64,000 nt of DNA from Streptomyces sp. CB02056 (GTDB lineage Bacteria > Actinomycetota > Actinomycetes > Streptomycetales > Streptomycetaceae): positions 1 to 64,000 of the forward strand of contig NZ_LIPD01000012.1 in the NCBI RefSeq assembly GCF_001905545.1. Reading direction: 5' to 3'. The first letter of the stretch is position 1; each line of letters opens with the position of its first letter. A program made the position numbers and the translations under genes. Of the stretch, positions 25,512 through 33,560 are shown in pieces. A model generated the notes under the pieces. The model saw only the letters and a list, made by a program, of their open reading frames with translations, was not told the DNA's origin and ran no database searches.

Positions 25512-26636
25512 TCAGCGCCGACTGTCCGCCCCCGGCTCCGCACGGCGGGTGATCGCCAGCACCGCCATGTCGTCGTCCCGGGGCCCGCCCGTCCACCGCT
25601 CGACGTCCGCCACCAGCGCGTCCAGCACCTCCCCCGGCCCGGTGAACGGCCCCAGCGGGGCCAGGCCGAGCACCGGGTCGTAGAACTCCCCCGCCGCGTC
25701 CCGGGCCTCGGTGACCCCGTCGGTCACCAGCAGCAGCGTGCACCCGGCCGGGAACGGCCGCCCCTCCGGCAGCGGACGCGCCACGCCCAGCCCGCCCATC
25801 CCCAGCGGCAGCCCCGGGTCCGCCGCGTCCAGCCGGCGCACCCGGGGCGCGGCCCCGCCCGGCGGGTAGGGGCCCAGCAGGTACGGGCCGGGGTGCCCGC
25901 AGTCGAGCGTGCGCACGCTCTCCTCCCCCGGCGGGAACTCCACCAGCAGCGCGGTGATGAACCCCTCCAAGCGCAGCTCCTCGCTCATCCGCTCGCTCTC
26001 CCGCAGCAGCGAGTCCTCCAGCGCGTCCGCGAGCGCGACCAGGTCCGGCAGCCGGTGCGAGCCCTCCCGGAAGGCGCCCAGCAGCACCGACACGGCCCCG
26101 ACCGCGTGCAGCCCCTTGCCCCGCACATCGGCGATCAGCCCGCGCACGCCGTACGGGGTGACCTGCAGCGCGTACGCGTCCCCGCCGATCAGCGCCTCGT
26201 CCTGGGCGGCCCGGTAGCAGGCCGCGACCGACAGCCGCCCCACCCGCGCGGGCGGCTCCGGCAGCACCGCCCGCTGCGCCGCCTCGGCCACCGACCGCAC
26301 CCGCTCCAACCGCCGCCCATGCCGGGCCACCACCCGGTTCACCGCGATCCCGAGCAGCGCCGCGAACACCGTGTTCCCCAGCTCCAGGAAGCCGGCCCGG
26401 GTCCCGAGCGACCCGTCCCGGGCCGACAGCACCAGGATGCCCAGCGCGTTGGCCGCCCCCACCGCGACGGTGTCCCCCAGCATCAGCAGCGCCCCCGCCA
26501 GCACGGCGGCCGCCGCCAGCATCGGATCGCCCCAGTAGTCGGTCGGGTCCAGCGCGTTCCACACCAGCCCGCCGACGGTCAGCAACCACGGCGCGACCCG
26601 CACGTACGGCGGCCACTGCACGGACCTCGGGGCCAT
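25512..26636 (-). CDS. membrane-anchored SpoIIE/PP2C-type phosphatase
   Basis: The 374-residue protein has an N-terminal membrane region (about 12-105, with helices such as VAPWLLTVGGLVW and VLAGALLMLGDTVAVG) followed by a SpoIIE-type PPM phosphatase domain (about 130-374): YRAAQDEALIGGDAYA, GLIADVRGKGLHAVG (metal Asp and GKG), TLDCGHPGPYLL, LLLVTDGVTEARD and DDDMAVLAI. All metal-binding Asp motifs are intact. Such proteins dephosphorylate anti-anti-sigma factors in partner-switching pathways; no anti-sigma gene is nearby. Confidence 0.9.
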   Translation of the reverse strand: MAPRSVQWPPYVRVAPWLLTVGGLVWNALDPTDYWGDPMLAAAAVLAGALLMLGDTVAVGAANALGILVLSARDGSLGTRAGFLELGNTVFAALLGIAVNRVVARHGRRLERVRSVAEAAQRAVLPEPPARVGRLSVAACYRAAQDEALIGGDAYALQVTPYGVRGLIADVRGKGLHAVGAVSVLLGAFREGSHRLPDLVALADALEDSLLRESERMSEELRLEGFITALLVEFPPGEESVRTLDCGHPGPYLLGPYPPGGAAPRVRRLDAADPGLPLGMGGLGVARPLPEGRPFPAGCTLLLVTDGVTEARDAAGEFYDPVLGLAPLGPFTGPGEVLDALVADVERWTGGPRDDDMAVLAITRRAEPGADSRR

Positions 26637-26777
26637 CGGCGACCTGGCTTCCGTCTCACCACCATCCGGAAGTACTCCTTCCGATCGTAGCCACCGGCCC
26701 CGGAGGCCCGCATGACGGCCGACCTCGCCGGTGGCCGAGAAACACCTCCCGCCGGTGGAGCACCGCTCACGCGCCCG

Positions 26778-27443
26778 CTACGCACCGCCCGCCGTGAACC
26801 GTCCCGCGCCGGACCCGGCCAGCAGCCCCTCCGGCACCCGGCGCCCGTACGCCACCAGCAGCAGGTGCTCCGCCCGCCCCTCCACGGTGAGCCGACCGTG
26901 CCCGTAGGACCACTCCGCGTCCGTCGCCTCCAGCCGGACCCCGTCCACCCGCGCCCCGAAGAACCGCAGCGTGCGGGGTGAGACACCGGCCAGCAGGGCG
27001 GTCGTACGCGCCACCGGCAGCCGGGCCGGCAGCCCGAGCGCCACGGTGATGTCGAGACCGTGGACGGCGTCGTGGGCGAGCGCCGCGATCCGGCCGCCGA
27101 CCGGCGGGCGCCAGGGGTGGTCGGCGTGATCGGCCATGGCGGCGACGAGTTCGCGCTCGCTCAGGGCGGCGGCGTCACGGCGGGCGATCCGGTCGGCCAT
27201 CCGGTGGACGTTGCCGCCGGAGCGGGCGAGTTCGAGGAGCGTGCGCGCCGTCGAGTGCCGGAAGCCGGTGCTCAGGTGCGCGGCCACCTCGCGGACCCGC
27301 CAACCCCCGCACAGCGAGGGCGAGTTCCACTGCTCCCAGGTGAAGGCGGCGAACACGGCGGCGAGTTCGCGGCGCTCGGCCGCGATCTGCGCACGGATCC
27401 ACCGGATCTGCCCGGCGTCCTGGTCCTGCGGCACGGTTTCCAT
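26778..27443 (-). CDS. maleylpyruvate isomerase/DinB-type mycothiol-dependent protein
   Basis: The 221-residue protein has the four-helix DinB/MDMPI_N arrangement: ERRELAAVFAAFTWEQWNSPSLCGGW with a WRVREVAAHLSTG segment (first metal His), and ALAHDAVHGLDITVALG with the His pair. The TIGR03083-like family includes mycothiol-dependent maleylpyruvate isomerases and many uncharacterised detoxification proteins. The likely cofactor is a divalent metal plus mycothiol. It is divergent from the LysR gene (71-bp gap), a common regulator-target layout. Confidence 0.85.
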   Translation of the reverse strand: METVPQDQDAGQIRWIRAQIAAERRELAAVFAAFTWEQWNSPSLCGGWRVREVAAHLSTGFRHSTARTLLELARSGGNVHRMADRIARRDAAALSERELVAAMADHADHPWRPPVGGRIAALAHDAVHGLDITVALGLPARLPVARTTALLAGVSPRTLRFFGARVDGVRLEATDAEWSYGHGRLTVEGRAEHLLLVAYGRRVPEGLLAGSGAGRFTAGGA

Positions 27444-27514
27444 GCGTCCAGCCTGCGGCCGGAACCGTACGCCCGTCCAAGACCGGGAAGTTCTGGCACC
27501 TATGATCAGGAGTT

Positions 27515-28636
27515 ATGGAACTGCGGCAGCTCCAGTACTTCGTCACCGTCGCCCAGCACGGCAGCTTCACCCGGGCCGCGCAGCTGCTGCACCTGAGCCA
27601 GCCCGGGGTGAGCTCCCAGATCCGGCAACTGGAACGGGAGCTGGGCCACCCGCTGTTCGACCGCTCGGGGCGCACCGTGCGGCTCACCCCGGTCGGCGAG
27701 GCGGTACTGCCGCACGCCCGGGCGGCGCTCGCCGCCGCGGCCGCGGCCCGCCGCACGGCCCAGGAGTTCGGCGGGCTGCGGCGCGGGCACGTGCGCCTGG
27801 GCATGGTCGCCGGGGCGGCCCTGACCCCGCCGGCCGAGCTGGGGACCTTCCCCGGACTCGCCACCACGCTCGCGGCGTTCCGCCAGGAGCACCCCGGCAT
27901 CGACTTCTCGCTCACCGAGGACACCACCGCGCGGATGCTCGACGCCCTGCGCGACGGCCGGCTGGACCTCGCCGTCGTCGGCCTGCCCGCCCCGGCGAGC
28001 GGGCGGGAGGGCGACGACGGCTGGTCGGCGCTGACCGGGCTCGCGCTGCACACCGTGCTGGAGGTCCCGCTGGTCGCGGCCTGCGCGTCGGAGCACCCGC
28101 TCGCGGCGGGTACGGGCCCGGGTTCCGCCGATAGTCCGGGCTCCGGCTCGGGCGCCGGCCCCGGTGTCCCCGGTGCGGACCGGAGCGCGCTCCCGGTCGC
28201 CGAGCTGGCCGGGCACGCCCTGGTCAGCACCCCGCGCGGCACCGGTCTGCGCACCGCGCTGGAGTGCGCCCTGGCCGAGGCCGGTGTCGATCCGGCGGTC
28301 GGCGTCGAGGCGGCCGCGCCACCGCAGCTGGCCGAACTCGCCGCACACGGGCTGGGCATCGCCGTCCTGCCGGACCCGGGCCCGCTGCCCGGTCTGCGGG
28401 TGCGCCCGCTCACCGGACCCGTCCCCCGGGTCCGGATCGCGCTCACCTGGCCGACCGGGCAGCCCGCCGCACCGCCGACCGCCGCCCTGGTGGCCCACCT
28501 GCGGCGGGCCTACCCGGGGCCGGCCGCCGCTCAGGCTCCGGCCCCCGTTCAGGCTCCGGCCGGTACCGCCGCGCCGTCGGCGATGTGCAGCAGCGCGGCC
28601 GCGCCGTCGAGCACCTCCCGGTCGAGCGGGAAGTAG
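27515..28636 (+). CDS. LysR-family regulator
   Basis: The 373-residue protein has the LysR winged helix at 1-60 (LRQLQYFVTVAQHGSFTRAA, LHLSQPGVSSQIRQLERELG) and a periplasmic-binding-like effector domain (about 90-345). It is longer than usual (about 300): there is a Gly/Ser/Pro-rich insert (about 205-222) and an Ala/Pro/Ser-rich tail (about 340-373) that reads antisense through the end of the next gene. A TATGAT -10 at 27501-27506 lies just before the ATG and an AGGAG overlaps the leader. It is divergent from the MDMPI-type gene, its likely target. Confidence 0.9.
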   Translation: MELRQLQYFVTVAQHGSFTRAAQLLHLSQPGVSSQIRQLERELGHPLFDRSGRTVRLTPVGEAVLPHARAALAAAAAARRTAQEFGGLRRGHVRLGMVAGAALTPPAELGTFPGLATTLAAFRQEHPGIDFSLTEDTTARMLDALRDGRLDLAVVGLPAPASGREGDDGWSALTGLALHTVLEVPLVAACASEHPLAAGTGPGSADSPGSGSGAGPGVPGADRSALPVAELAGHALVSTPRGTGLRTALECALAEAGVDPAVGVEAAAPPQLAELAAHGLGIAVLPDPGPLPGLRVRPLTGPVPRVRIALTWPTGQPAAPPTAALVAHLRRAYPGPAAAQAPAPVQAPAGTAAPSAMCSSAAAPSSTSRSSGK

Positions 28637-29703
28637 CCCTGCCGCAGGACGGTGTCGGTGCGCGTACGGACCCCGGCCGGCAGCGCCGTGTCCGTCAACT
28701 CCCAGGCCGCGCCCCGCCCCTGCAGGTGGGCCTCGTACGTCCCCGGCGCCGGCTCGGCCAGCCCGATCGCCTCGCTGCGCCCCAGGCTCCCGGCGACGAA
28801 GGCGTACCGCTCGCCCAGCAGCGTGCCCACGATGTGGCCCGCGCCGATCCAGCGGCAGTCCAGCTCGCCCGACGACCAGGCGCTCGGGTTCCGCCGCAGG
28901 TGCAGGTTGTGGGAGAAGACCAGGGTCGGTCCGCGCTCGGCCTCGATCGCGCGGATGTCGAGGAGGTTCTGCGCCATCAGCGCGTCCCGCACGCCGGACA
29001 GGGCGCTGATCCGGGCGCTCTGGTCGAGGCCCCGGACCGCCGACTGCGCGTGGTAGCGCAGCAGTCCGATCCCGGCGGTCAGCCGGGTGCGGGCCGCGTA
29101 CCACTCGGCGGACGAGGTCTTGGCGATCAATGCCGGTGCCCGCATGTGGAGTTGGAGGAGCAGGTCGTCGGCGAGGCAGCGCAGCCGCGCGGCCTCGGTA
29201 CTGTCACCCGGCGACCGGGCCGGATCCGTCACCGCCTCCGTGCGGCTCCAGCGCTCGTCCTCGCCCGCCACCCCGGCGAGGTCGAGGTCGAGCCCCAGGT
29301 AGTCGCGGGCGAATTCGAGGTAGCGGCGCGGGCTGGGGGCACTGGTGTTCTCGGTCGGGATGTCGAAGCCATGGAAGGACAGCTGCGCACCGGACGCCCG
29401 GTCCCGGTTGAACTCCCGCATCCAGGCGACGAGTCGGCGATTGGGCTCGAGCTCCCCGAAGCCGTGGGTGAAGCCCTCCTCCAGCGCCGAGTCGAGGGTG
29501 CCGACACCCTCCCGGACGTAGGCGTCCACGGCGAACGCGGCCACCCGGTCGGTCTCCAGGGCGATCGACCGGAAACCCCGGTCGACCAGCCGGGCGAACA
29601 GCTCGTTGCGGACCCGCCCGAACGCCGGCTCCTGGTGCGTCGGCTCACCGAGGCCCAGAAGCTCACACGCCGGGGGGACGAAATCGTTGATGTCCTGGTT
29701 CAT
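28549..29703 (-). CDS. erythromycin esterase-like protein
   Basis: The 384-residue protein matches the EreA/SucC-like esterase family: LGLGEPTHQEP (Glu20, His23, the catalytic GExxH element), SIALETDRV, LSFHGFDIPTEN and LVFSHNLHLRR with the second conserved His. Some members hydrolyse the macrolide lactone; many actinobacterial homologs have unknown substrates. The ATG at 29703 lies 7 nt after a TACGCT -10 on the minus strand (29716-29711), so it may be leaderless. Its last 88 bp overlap the 3' end of the convergent LysR gene. Confidence 0.85.
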   Translation of the reverse strand: MNQDINDFVPPACELLGLGEPTHQEPAFGRVRNELFARLVDRGFRSIALETDRVAAFAVDAYVREGVGTLDSALEEGFTHGFGELEPNRRLVAWMREFNRDRASGAQLSFHGFDIPTENTSAPSPRRYLEFARDYLGLDLDLAGVAGEDERWSRTEAVTDPARSPGDSTEAARLRCLADDLLLQLHMRAPALIAKTSSAEWYAARTRLTAGIGLLRYHAQSAVRGLDQSARISALSGVRDALMAQNLLDIRAIEAERGPTLVFSHNLHLRRNPSAWSSGELDCRWIGAGHIVGTLLGERYAFVAGSLGRSEAIGLAEPAPGTYEAHLQGRGAAWELTDTALPAGVRTRTDTVLRQGYFPLDREVLDGAAALLHIADGAAVPAGA

Positions 29704-29849
29704 GAGCCTCAAGCGTATCCTTGAAGGAACGGTTGAAACTTTTCCCTCCACCACCGCCCAGGCATTGCCCAACTGTGGCCGAAAGCCTCAAACGGCCCTG
29801 AACCATCGGCCGACTCCGAACGCCCGCCCGACCCCGAACGGAGACGACC

Positions 29850-30569
29850 ATGCGACCCGCCGACCTCGCTCGCGAGCACGGCATCTCGACCCAGGCCATC
29901 CGCAACTACGAACGCGACAGCTACCTCCCGCCCGCCGACCGCACACCCACCGGGTACCGGATCTACACCGAGCCGCACGCGGCCGCCCTGCGCGCCTACC
30001 TCGCCCTCGTCCCGGCGTACGGGCACGCGACCGCCGGCTCGGTCATGACCGCCGTCCACGCCGACCGGCTCGGCGACGCCCTCACCGAACTCGACCGGGG
30101 CCACGCCCAGTTGCTGCGCGACCGGGAGACCCTCGCCGCCGTCCGCACGGCCGTCGGCCACCTGAGCGACGGCGCCACGCCCGGCCCCGCCCTTCCCGCG
30201 CTGCCCGGCCCCCGCTCCGTCGGCGAGGTCGCGCACCGGCTCGGTGTCACCCCCGCGACCCTGCGGGCCTGGGAGGCCGCCGGCATCCTGACCCCCGCCC
30301 GGGACCGCGCCACCGGCCACCGCCGCTACCTCCCGGCCGACGTCCGCGACGCCGAACTCGCCCACCTGCTCCGCCGGGGCGGCTACCTGCTGGACCGCAT
30401 CGCCACCGTGCTGCGGCAGATCCGCACGGCGGGCGGCACCGGCGAACTGGCCGCCGCCCTCGACGGCTGGCAACAGCGCCTCACCACCCGGGGGCTCGCG
30501 ATGCTCACCGCCTCGGCCCGCCTCGACACCTACCTGGCGCTGCGTCCCGAGGTGCCCCGACGGGCTTGA
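29850..30569 (+). CDS. double-MerR regulator (TioE-like)
   Basis: The 239-residue protein contains two MerR DNA-binding domains: residues 1-40 (RPADLAREHGISTQAIRNYE ... RTPTGYRIY) and about 121-160 (RSVGEVAHRLGVTPATLRAW ... RATGHRRYL). Each has the winged-helix Tyr/Arg motif. This layout is that of the TioE group. No Cys cluster or effector domain is visible. It is divergent from the esterase gene. Its stop codon overlaps the -35 of the SnoaL-like gene promoter, which bears a MerR-type dyad, so it very probably regulates that promoter. Confidence 0.87.
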   Translation: MRPADLAREHGISTQAIRNYERDSYLPPADRTPTGYRIYTEPHAAALRAYLALVPAYGHATAGSVMTAVHADRLGDALTELDRGHAQLLRDRETLAAVRTAVGHLSDGATPGPALPALPGPRSVGEVAHRLGVTPATLRAWEAAGILTPARDRATGHRRYLPADVRDAELAHLLRRGGYLLDRIATVLRQIRTAGGTGELAAALDGWQQRLTTRGLAMLTASARLDTYLALRPEVPRRA

Positions 30570-30596
30570 CCTCAAGGGAACTTGAGGTCCCAGGGT
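30566..30596 (+). promoter_or_regulatory. MerR-type promoter and operator
   Basis: -35 TTGACC (30566-30571) and -10 CAGGGT (30591-30596) are 19 bp apart. Between and over them lies GACCTCAAG-GGAA-CTTGAGGTC (30568-30589), a perfect 9-bp-arm repeat. This is the MerR/SoxR promoter design. Expected transcription start is about 30603, so the ATG at 30604 would be leaderless. Confidence 0.82.
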
Positions 30597-30603
30597 GATC
30601 CTC

Positions 30604-31113
30604 ATGAACACCGAATCCGCAACGCCCGCGCCCGCCGACACCGCCCTTTCCGGCAGCGCCCCCTCCGACGCCGGTCCCTCCGACGCGGCTCCCTCCGACA
30701 CCGCTCCCTCCGACACCGAGCTCGCGGAGATCGCGGCCATCGAGCAGGTCGTGGCCGCCGTCGAGCGCGCCCAACATGCCAAGGACCCGGACGCCTTCCT
30801 CGCCCTCTTCCACCCCGAGGCACTCTGGACCACCGCGCACGGCAAGGTCCTCCTCGGCCTGGACGCGATCGCCGAGTTCACCCGAGCCGTCCTGCCCGCC
30901 GCGACCTGGGACGGCCGGGTCACGTACGAGCCGGTGCACATCCAGTTCCTCCGCCCCGACGTGGCCGCCGTCAAGGTCCGCCAGGTCTACCACTCGGCGA
31001 GCGGCGACGCGGACGGCGGCTCGGAGGGTGCACCGCTGTACGTCATGACCAGGCAGGACGACGGGCGGTGGCTGCTGCACGCCTGCCAGAACACCCGCGT
31101 GCTCACCGACTGA
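30604..31113 (+). CDS. SnoaL-like/SgcJ-EcaC family protein
   Basis: The 169-residue protein has a low-complexity N-terminus built of Ala-Pro-Ser-Asp repeats (about 17-37) followed by an NTF2-like fold: VAAVERAQHAKDPDAFLALF, HPEALWTTAHGKVLLG, VRQVYHS and LLHACQNTRVL. SgcJ/EcaC members occur in antibiotic loci and in stress operons; the reaction is usually unknown. The N-terminal repeats come from a 15-bp DNA repeat (about 30660-30720). The ATG was preferred to the GTG at 30595 because the MerR-type promoter places the transcription start at the ATG. Confidence 0.82.
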   Translation: MNTESATPAPADTALSGSAPSDAGPSDAAPSDTAPSDTELAEIAAIEQVVAAVERAQHAKDPDAFLALFHPEALWTTAHGKVLLGLDAIAEFTRAVLPAATWDGRVTYEPVHIQFLRPDVAAVKVRQVYHSASGDADGGSEGAPLYVMTRQDDGRWLLHACQNTRVLTD

Positions 31114-31185
31114 CCGACGCCGCCCGCCGGCCGGCCACCGGTTCCACCGCCACCCCGCGCCGCCCGTCACTGCCCGTCGCTGCCC

Positions 31186-31224
31186 GTCGCCGCCCGGTGT
31201 GGTCGGGAGCGGTCGGGCGGCGAC
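31186..31224. terminator. 11-bp hairpin between convergent genes
   Basis: GTCGCCGCCCG (31186-31196) and CGGGCGGCGAC (31214-31224) are exact complements with a 17-nt loop, placed between the stops of the convergent SnoaL-like gene (31113) and SARP gene (31239). It is probably a bidirectional terminator. CCCGTCGCTG-like 10-bp units precede it. Confidence 0.6.
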
Positions 31225-31238
31225 GTCGCGGGCCGGGC

Positions 31239-32093
31239 TCAGCCGACCCGGGTGAGGCGGGCGGTTCGGGCGACTGCTCCCTCGGCGAACACACCCGGCT
31301 GCTCCTGGTCCGGGCGTTCCGGGCTGGCGAGCAGGATGGAGCGCTGGAGTCGCCGCAGTGCCGCGGACGGCTCCATGCCCAACTCCCGTACCAGGGTGTT
31401 CCGCAGGCGCTGGTAGGCCTCCAGCGCCTCGCCCCGGCGGCCGGAGCGGTGCAGCGCGATCATGTACTGGCCGTGCAGGCTCTCGTGGGTGCGGTAGCGG
31501 TCGACCAGGACGGTGAGTTCAGCGAGCAGTACGCGGTGCCGGCCGAGGCGCAGGTCGGCCTCGATCCGCTGGTCCAGCGCGCAGAGCCGGGTCTCCTCCA
31601 ACCGCCTGACCTCGACGGCGAGTTGGCCGCCGACCGGGACGTCCGCGAAGGCCGGGCCGCGCCACAGCGCGAGCGCCTCGCCCAACTGGCGGGCGGCGAG
31701 CGGGAAGTCGCCGCCGTCCATGGCGCGGTAGCCGTGCCCGGCGAGGCGGTCGAACTCCTGGAGGTCGACCAGCCCGCCACCGCTGTTCAGCATGTAGCCG
31801 CCGGCCGAGGTGACCAGGACGTCCTTCGCGCAGGAGGCTCCCGGGCCGCCGTCACCCTGGGCGAGCGCCCGGTCGATGAGGTCGCGCAGTTGGAGCACAT
31901 AGGTCTGCACGGTGGTGCGGGCGCTGCGCGGCGGACGGCCGGACCACAGTTCCTCGGCGAGGACGCTCGCCGGGACGACCTGGTCGGCCCGTAACGCCAG
32001 CAGGGCGAGCACCTGTCGAGGCTTCGGCGCCGAGGGCACCACCGAAACCCCGCACAGTCGGACCCCCAAGACCCCCAGCACGCGGATCTCCAC
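31239..32093 (-). CDS. SARP-family transcriptional activator (BTAD)
   Basis: The 284-residue protein has the small SARP layout: an OmpR-like winged helix (about 1-95; VEIRVLGVLGV, KPRQVLALLALRA, LAEELWSGRPPRSARTTVQT) followed by the BTAD helical domain (about 105-255; LVDLQEFDRLAG ... LHGQYMIALHRSGRRGEALE). SARPs activate secondary-metabolite operons by binding heptamer direct repeats. Codon 34 (31994-31992) is TTA, the rare bldA-dependent leucine codon. The GTG at 32093 matches the family start. A butyrolactone-receptor-like box lies about 150 bp upstream. Confidence 0.88.
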   Translation of the reverse strand: MEIRVLGVLGVRLCGVSVVPSAPKPRQVLALLALRADQVVPASVLAEELWSGRPPRSARTTVQTYVLQLRDLIDRALAQGDGGPGASCAKDVLVTSAGGYMLNSGGGLVDLQEFDRLAGHGYRAMDGGDFPLAARQLGEALALWRGPAFADVPVGGQLAVEVRRLEETRLCALDQRIEADLRLGRHRVLLAELTVLVDRYRTHESLHGQYMIALHRSGRRGEALEAYQRLRNTLVRELGMEPSAALRRLQRSILLASPERPDQEQPGVFAEGAVARTARLTRVG

Positions 32094-32232
32094 GACGACC
32101 ACCCCACATCCAGACGGATCGGCGGCCCCGACGGCCGCCGGTCGGGCGGGCGCTCCGCTGCTCACCGTCCGCGCAGGTCCGCTGGAAGGTCGGTCGAGCA
32201 CCCGACACCTATCCAAAAACAGGACAGACGGT

Positions 32233-32265
32233 TTGTCAATACAAAACCGAACGCGCTGTTTGTTT
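32233..32265 (-). promoter_or_regulatory. butyrolactone-receptor-like box upstream of SARP gene
   Basis: Read on the minus strand, 32265-32239 is AAACAAACAG-CGCGTT-CGGTTTTGTAT, an imperfect palindrome with AAACAAA/ATACAAA half-sites like autoregulator-response elements of ArpA/ScbR receptors. A TTGACA hexamer (32239-32234) abuts it and would be occluded by a bound repressor. I see no strong -10. Confidence 0.65.
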
Positions 32266-32385
32266 CTGGGCGGAGCAAGCCCGTGGGAGTAGGACACCGG
32301 ACCGCCGGTCCGGCCTCGAACGGCTTCGCCCGAGACCCCCGCGAACCACTCGGAACCGCCCGGAGCCCGCCCGGATCACCCCGGC

Positions 32386-33099
32386 TCAGGCCGGACCGGC
32401 CCCGCCCGCACCCGTCCCGGCCGCCCCGCCCGCAGCCGCCCCGGCCTCCGCCTCGGCCGCCCGGGCCGCCGCCAGCTCCGCGACCACCCGGCCGCCCCGG
32501 TCCGCCGCGAGGTCGAGCGTGGCCAGCACCCCGGGCACCGCGATGCTGGGCATCACATGCTGGTACAGCGAGGCGACCCGGCGCTCCAGGTCCGACCGGC
32601 CGGACATCTTCTGGGACTGTATCTGCACGCCCGTCCAGGCCCCGGTGACCAGCCACGCCGTCTCGGCGGGCACCACCTGGGGCAGCAGTTCGCCGCGCCG
32701 GGCGGCCGTCTCCAGCACGGTCTCGGCCCGCTGGATCCAGCCGGGCGCCGCGCCGCCGCTGAAGTCGCCGAACACGTCCTGGCCGAGGGAGAGCCGCGCG
32801 CCGGCGCTCAACACCGGGTCGCGCGGCATGAGATGGGCGACCACCATCCCGAGGTCCACGAACTCCTGGAGCTTGCAGTGCCGTTCGGGAATCTCGTCCC
32901 GGCCGAACTGCTCCTCGACGACCCCCTGGGCGAGCTCCCGCTTGGAGGCGAAGTGGAAGTACACCGCGCCCCGGGTCACTCCGGCGCGAGCCACGACCGC
33001 ACCGATCGTCGCCCCCTCGTACCCGTACTCGTCGAAGACCGACGCCGCCGCCTCCAGGATCAGCCGACGCGTCCGGACCGCCCGTTCCTGTCGCACCAC
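32386..33099 (-). CDS. ArpA/ScbR-type gamma-butyrolactone receptor (TetR family)
   Basis: The 237-residue protein matches butyrolactone receptors: MVRQERAVRTRRLILEAAAS, FDEYGYEGATIGAVVARAGV, TRGAVYFHFASKRELA, then a ligand domain with LSLGQDVFGDF and a Trp (Trp121 in PGWIQRAE) at the position of the conserved ligand-pocket Trp. It represses target promoters until butyrolactone binds. The Ala/Gly-rich tail (about 205-237) is longer than usual. The longest frame starts with TTG at 33129; the GTG at 33099 fits the family start. It lies between the SARP and AfsA genes, the classic layout. Confidence 0.88.
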   Translation of the reverse strand: MVRQERAVRTRRLILEAAASVFDEYGYEGATIGAVVARAGVTRGAVYFHFASKRELAQGVVEEQFGRDEIPERHCKLQEFVDLGMVVAHLMPRDPVLSAGARLSLGQDVFGDFSGGAAPGWIQRAETVLETAARRGELLPQVVPAETAWLVTGAWTGVQIQSQKMSGRSDLERRVASLYQHVMPSIAVPGVLATLDLAADRGGRVVAELAAARAAEAEAGAAAGGAAGTGAGGAGPA

Positions 33100-33129
33100 C
33101 GCAACCACCCCACCCGAAACGCTCGGCAA

Positions 33130-33155
33130 ACAAAACCAAACACCCCGTATCTTAC
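33130..33155 (-). promoter_or_regulatory. receptor-box-like motif upstream of receptor gene
   Basis: AAAACCAAAC-ACCC-CGTATCTTAC on the plus strand, about 30 bp upstream of the receptor start. The same two 10-mers recur at 33482-33510 before the AfsA gene. On the minus strand TAAGAT could also be part of a -10. The rest of the 33100-33560 intergenic region holds no gene. Confidence 0.55.
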
Positions 33156-33481
33156 CCGCCGAGGTCGGCGGGGATCCCTGCGTCCCAGGTCACATAGGGC
33201 CGTTCTCGAGCGGACTAAAACCGCGTAGACGGTATGAGACGAACAGATGGCCGACATCTCACCGCCAGCCCCCTTAACCGGAACGCCAGCTCTCACTTGT
33301 GGCCGGGGTGGCAACGAACGACCACATAATGGCCATGAACCTGTCAAGCCCATGCGTCGACATCCCCACAGGTCAACGAGGTTCACCCGTCGGAGCCGAT
33401 CTCCGGGCAGTGATCGACACCCACCCACCGTGCCCGTCCGACCACGCTCGGCCGCCGACGAACCTTTGTTCTGGCTCCTTG

Positions 33482-33510
33482 AAAACCAAACCGGTAGGTA
33501 CGTATCTTAC
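33482..33510 (+). promoter_or_regulatory. receptor-box-like motif upstream of AfsA-type gene
   Basis: AAAACCAAAC-CGGTAGGTA-CGTATCTTAC, about 50 bp before the AfsA-type start. It shares both 10-mers with 33130-33155, with a 9-bp in place of a 4-bp gap. ScbR/ArpA-type sites are AT-rich with ACC...GGT half-sites, which this resembles. Confidence 0.6.
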
Positions 33511-33560
33511 GAGCCCTGAGCAGCCCACCCCGCCCGTCACGGCCTTTCGGAGCGCTCCCC

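Noticed and set aside
29704..29725. Third CTCAAG/CTTGAA MerR-type site before the esterase gene
   Set aside because: The half-sites are imperfect and have a 6-bp gap in place of 4; no 19-bp spacer promoter fits.
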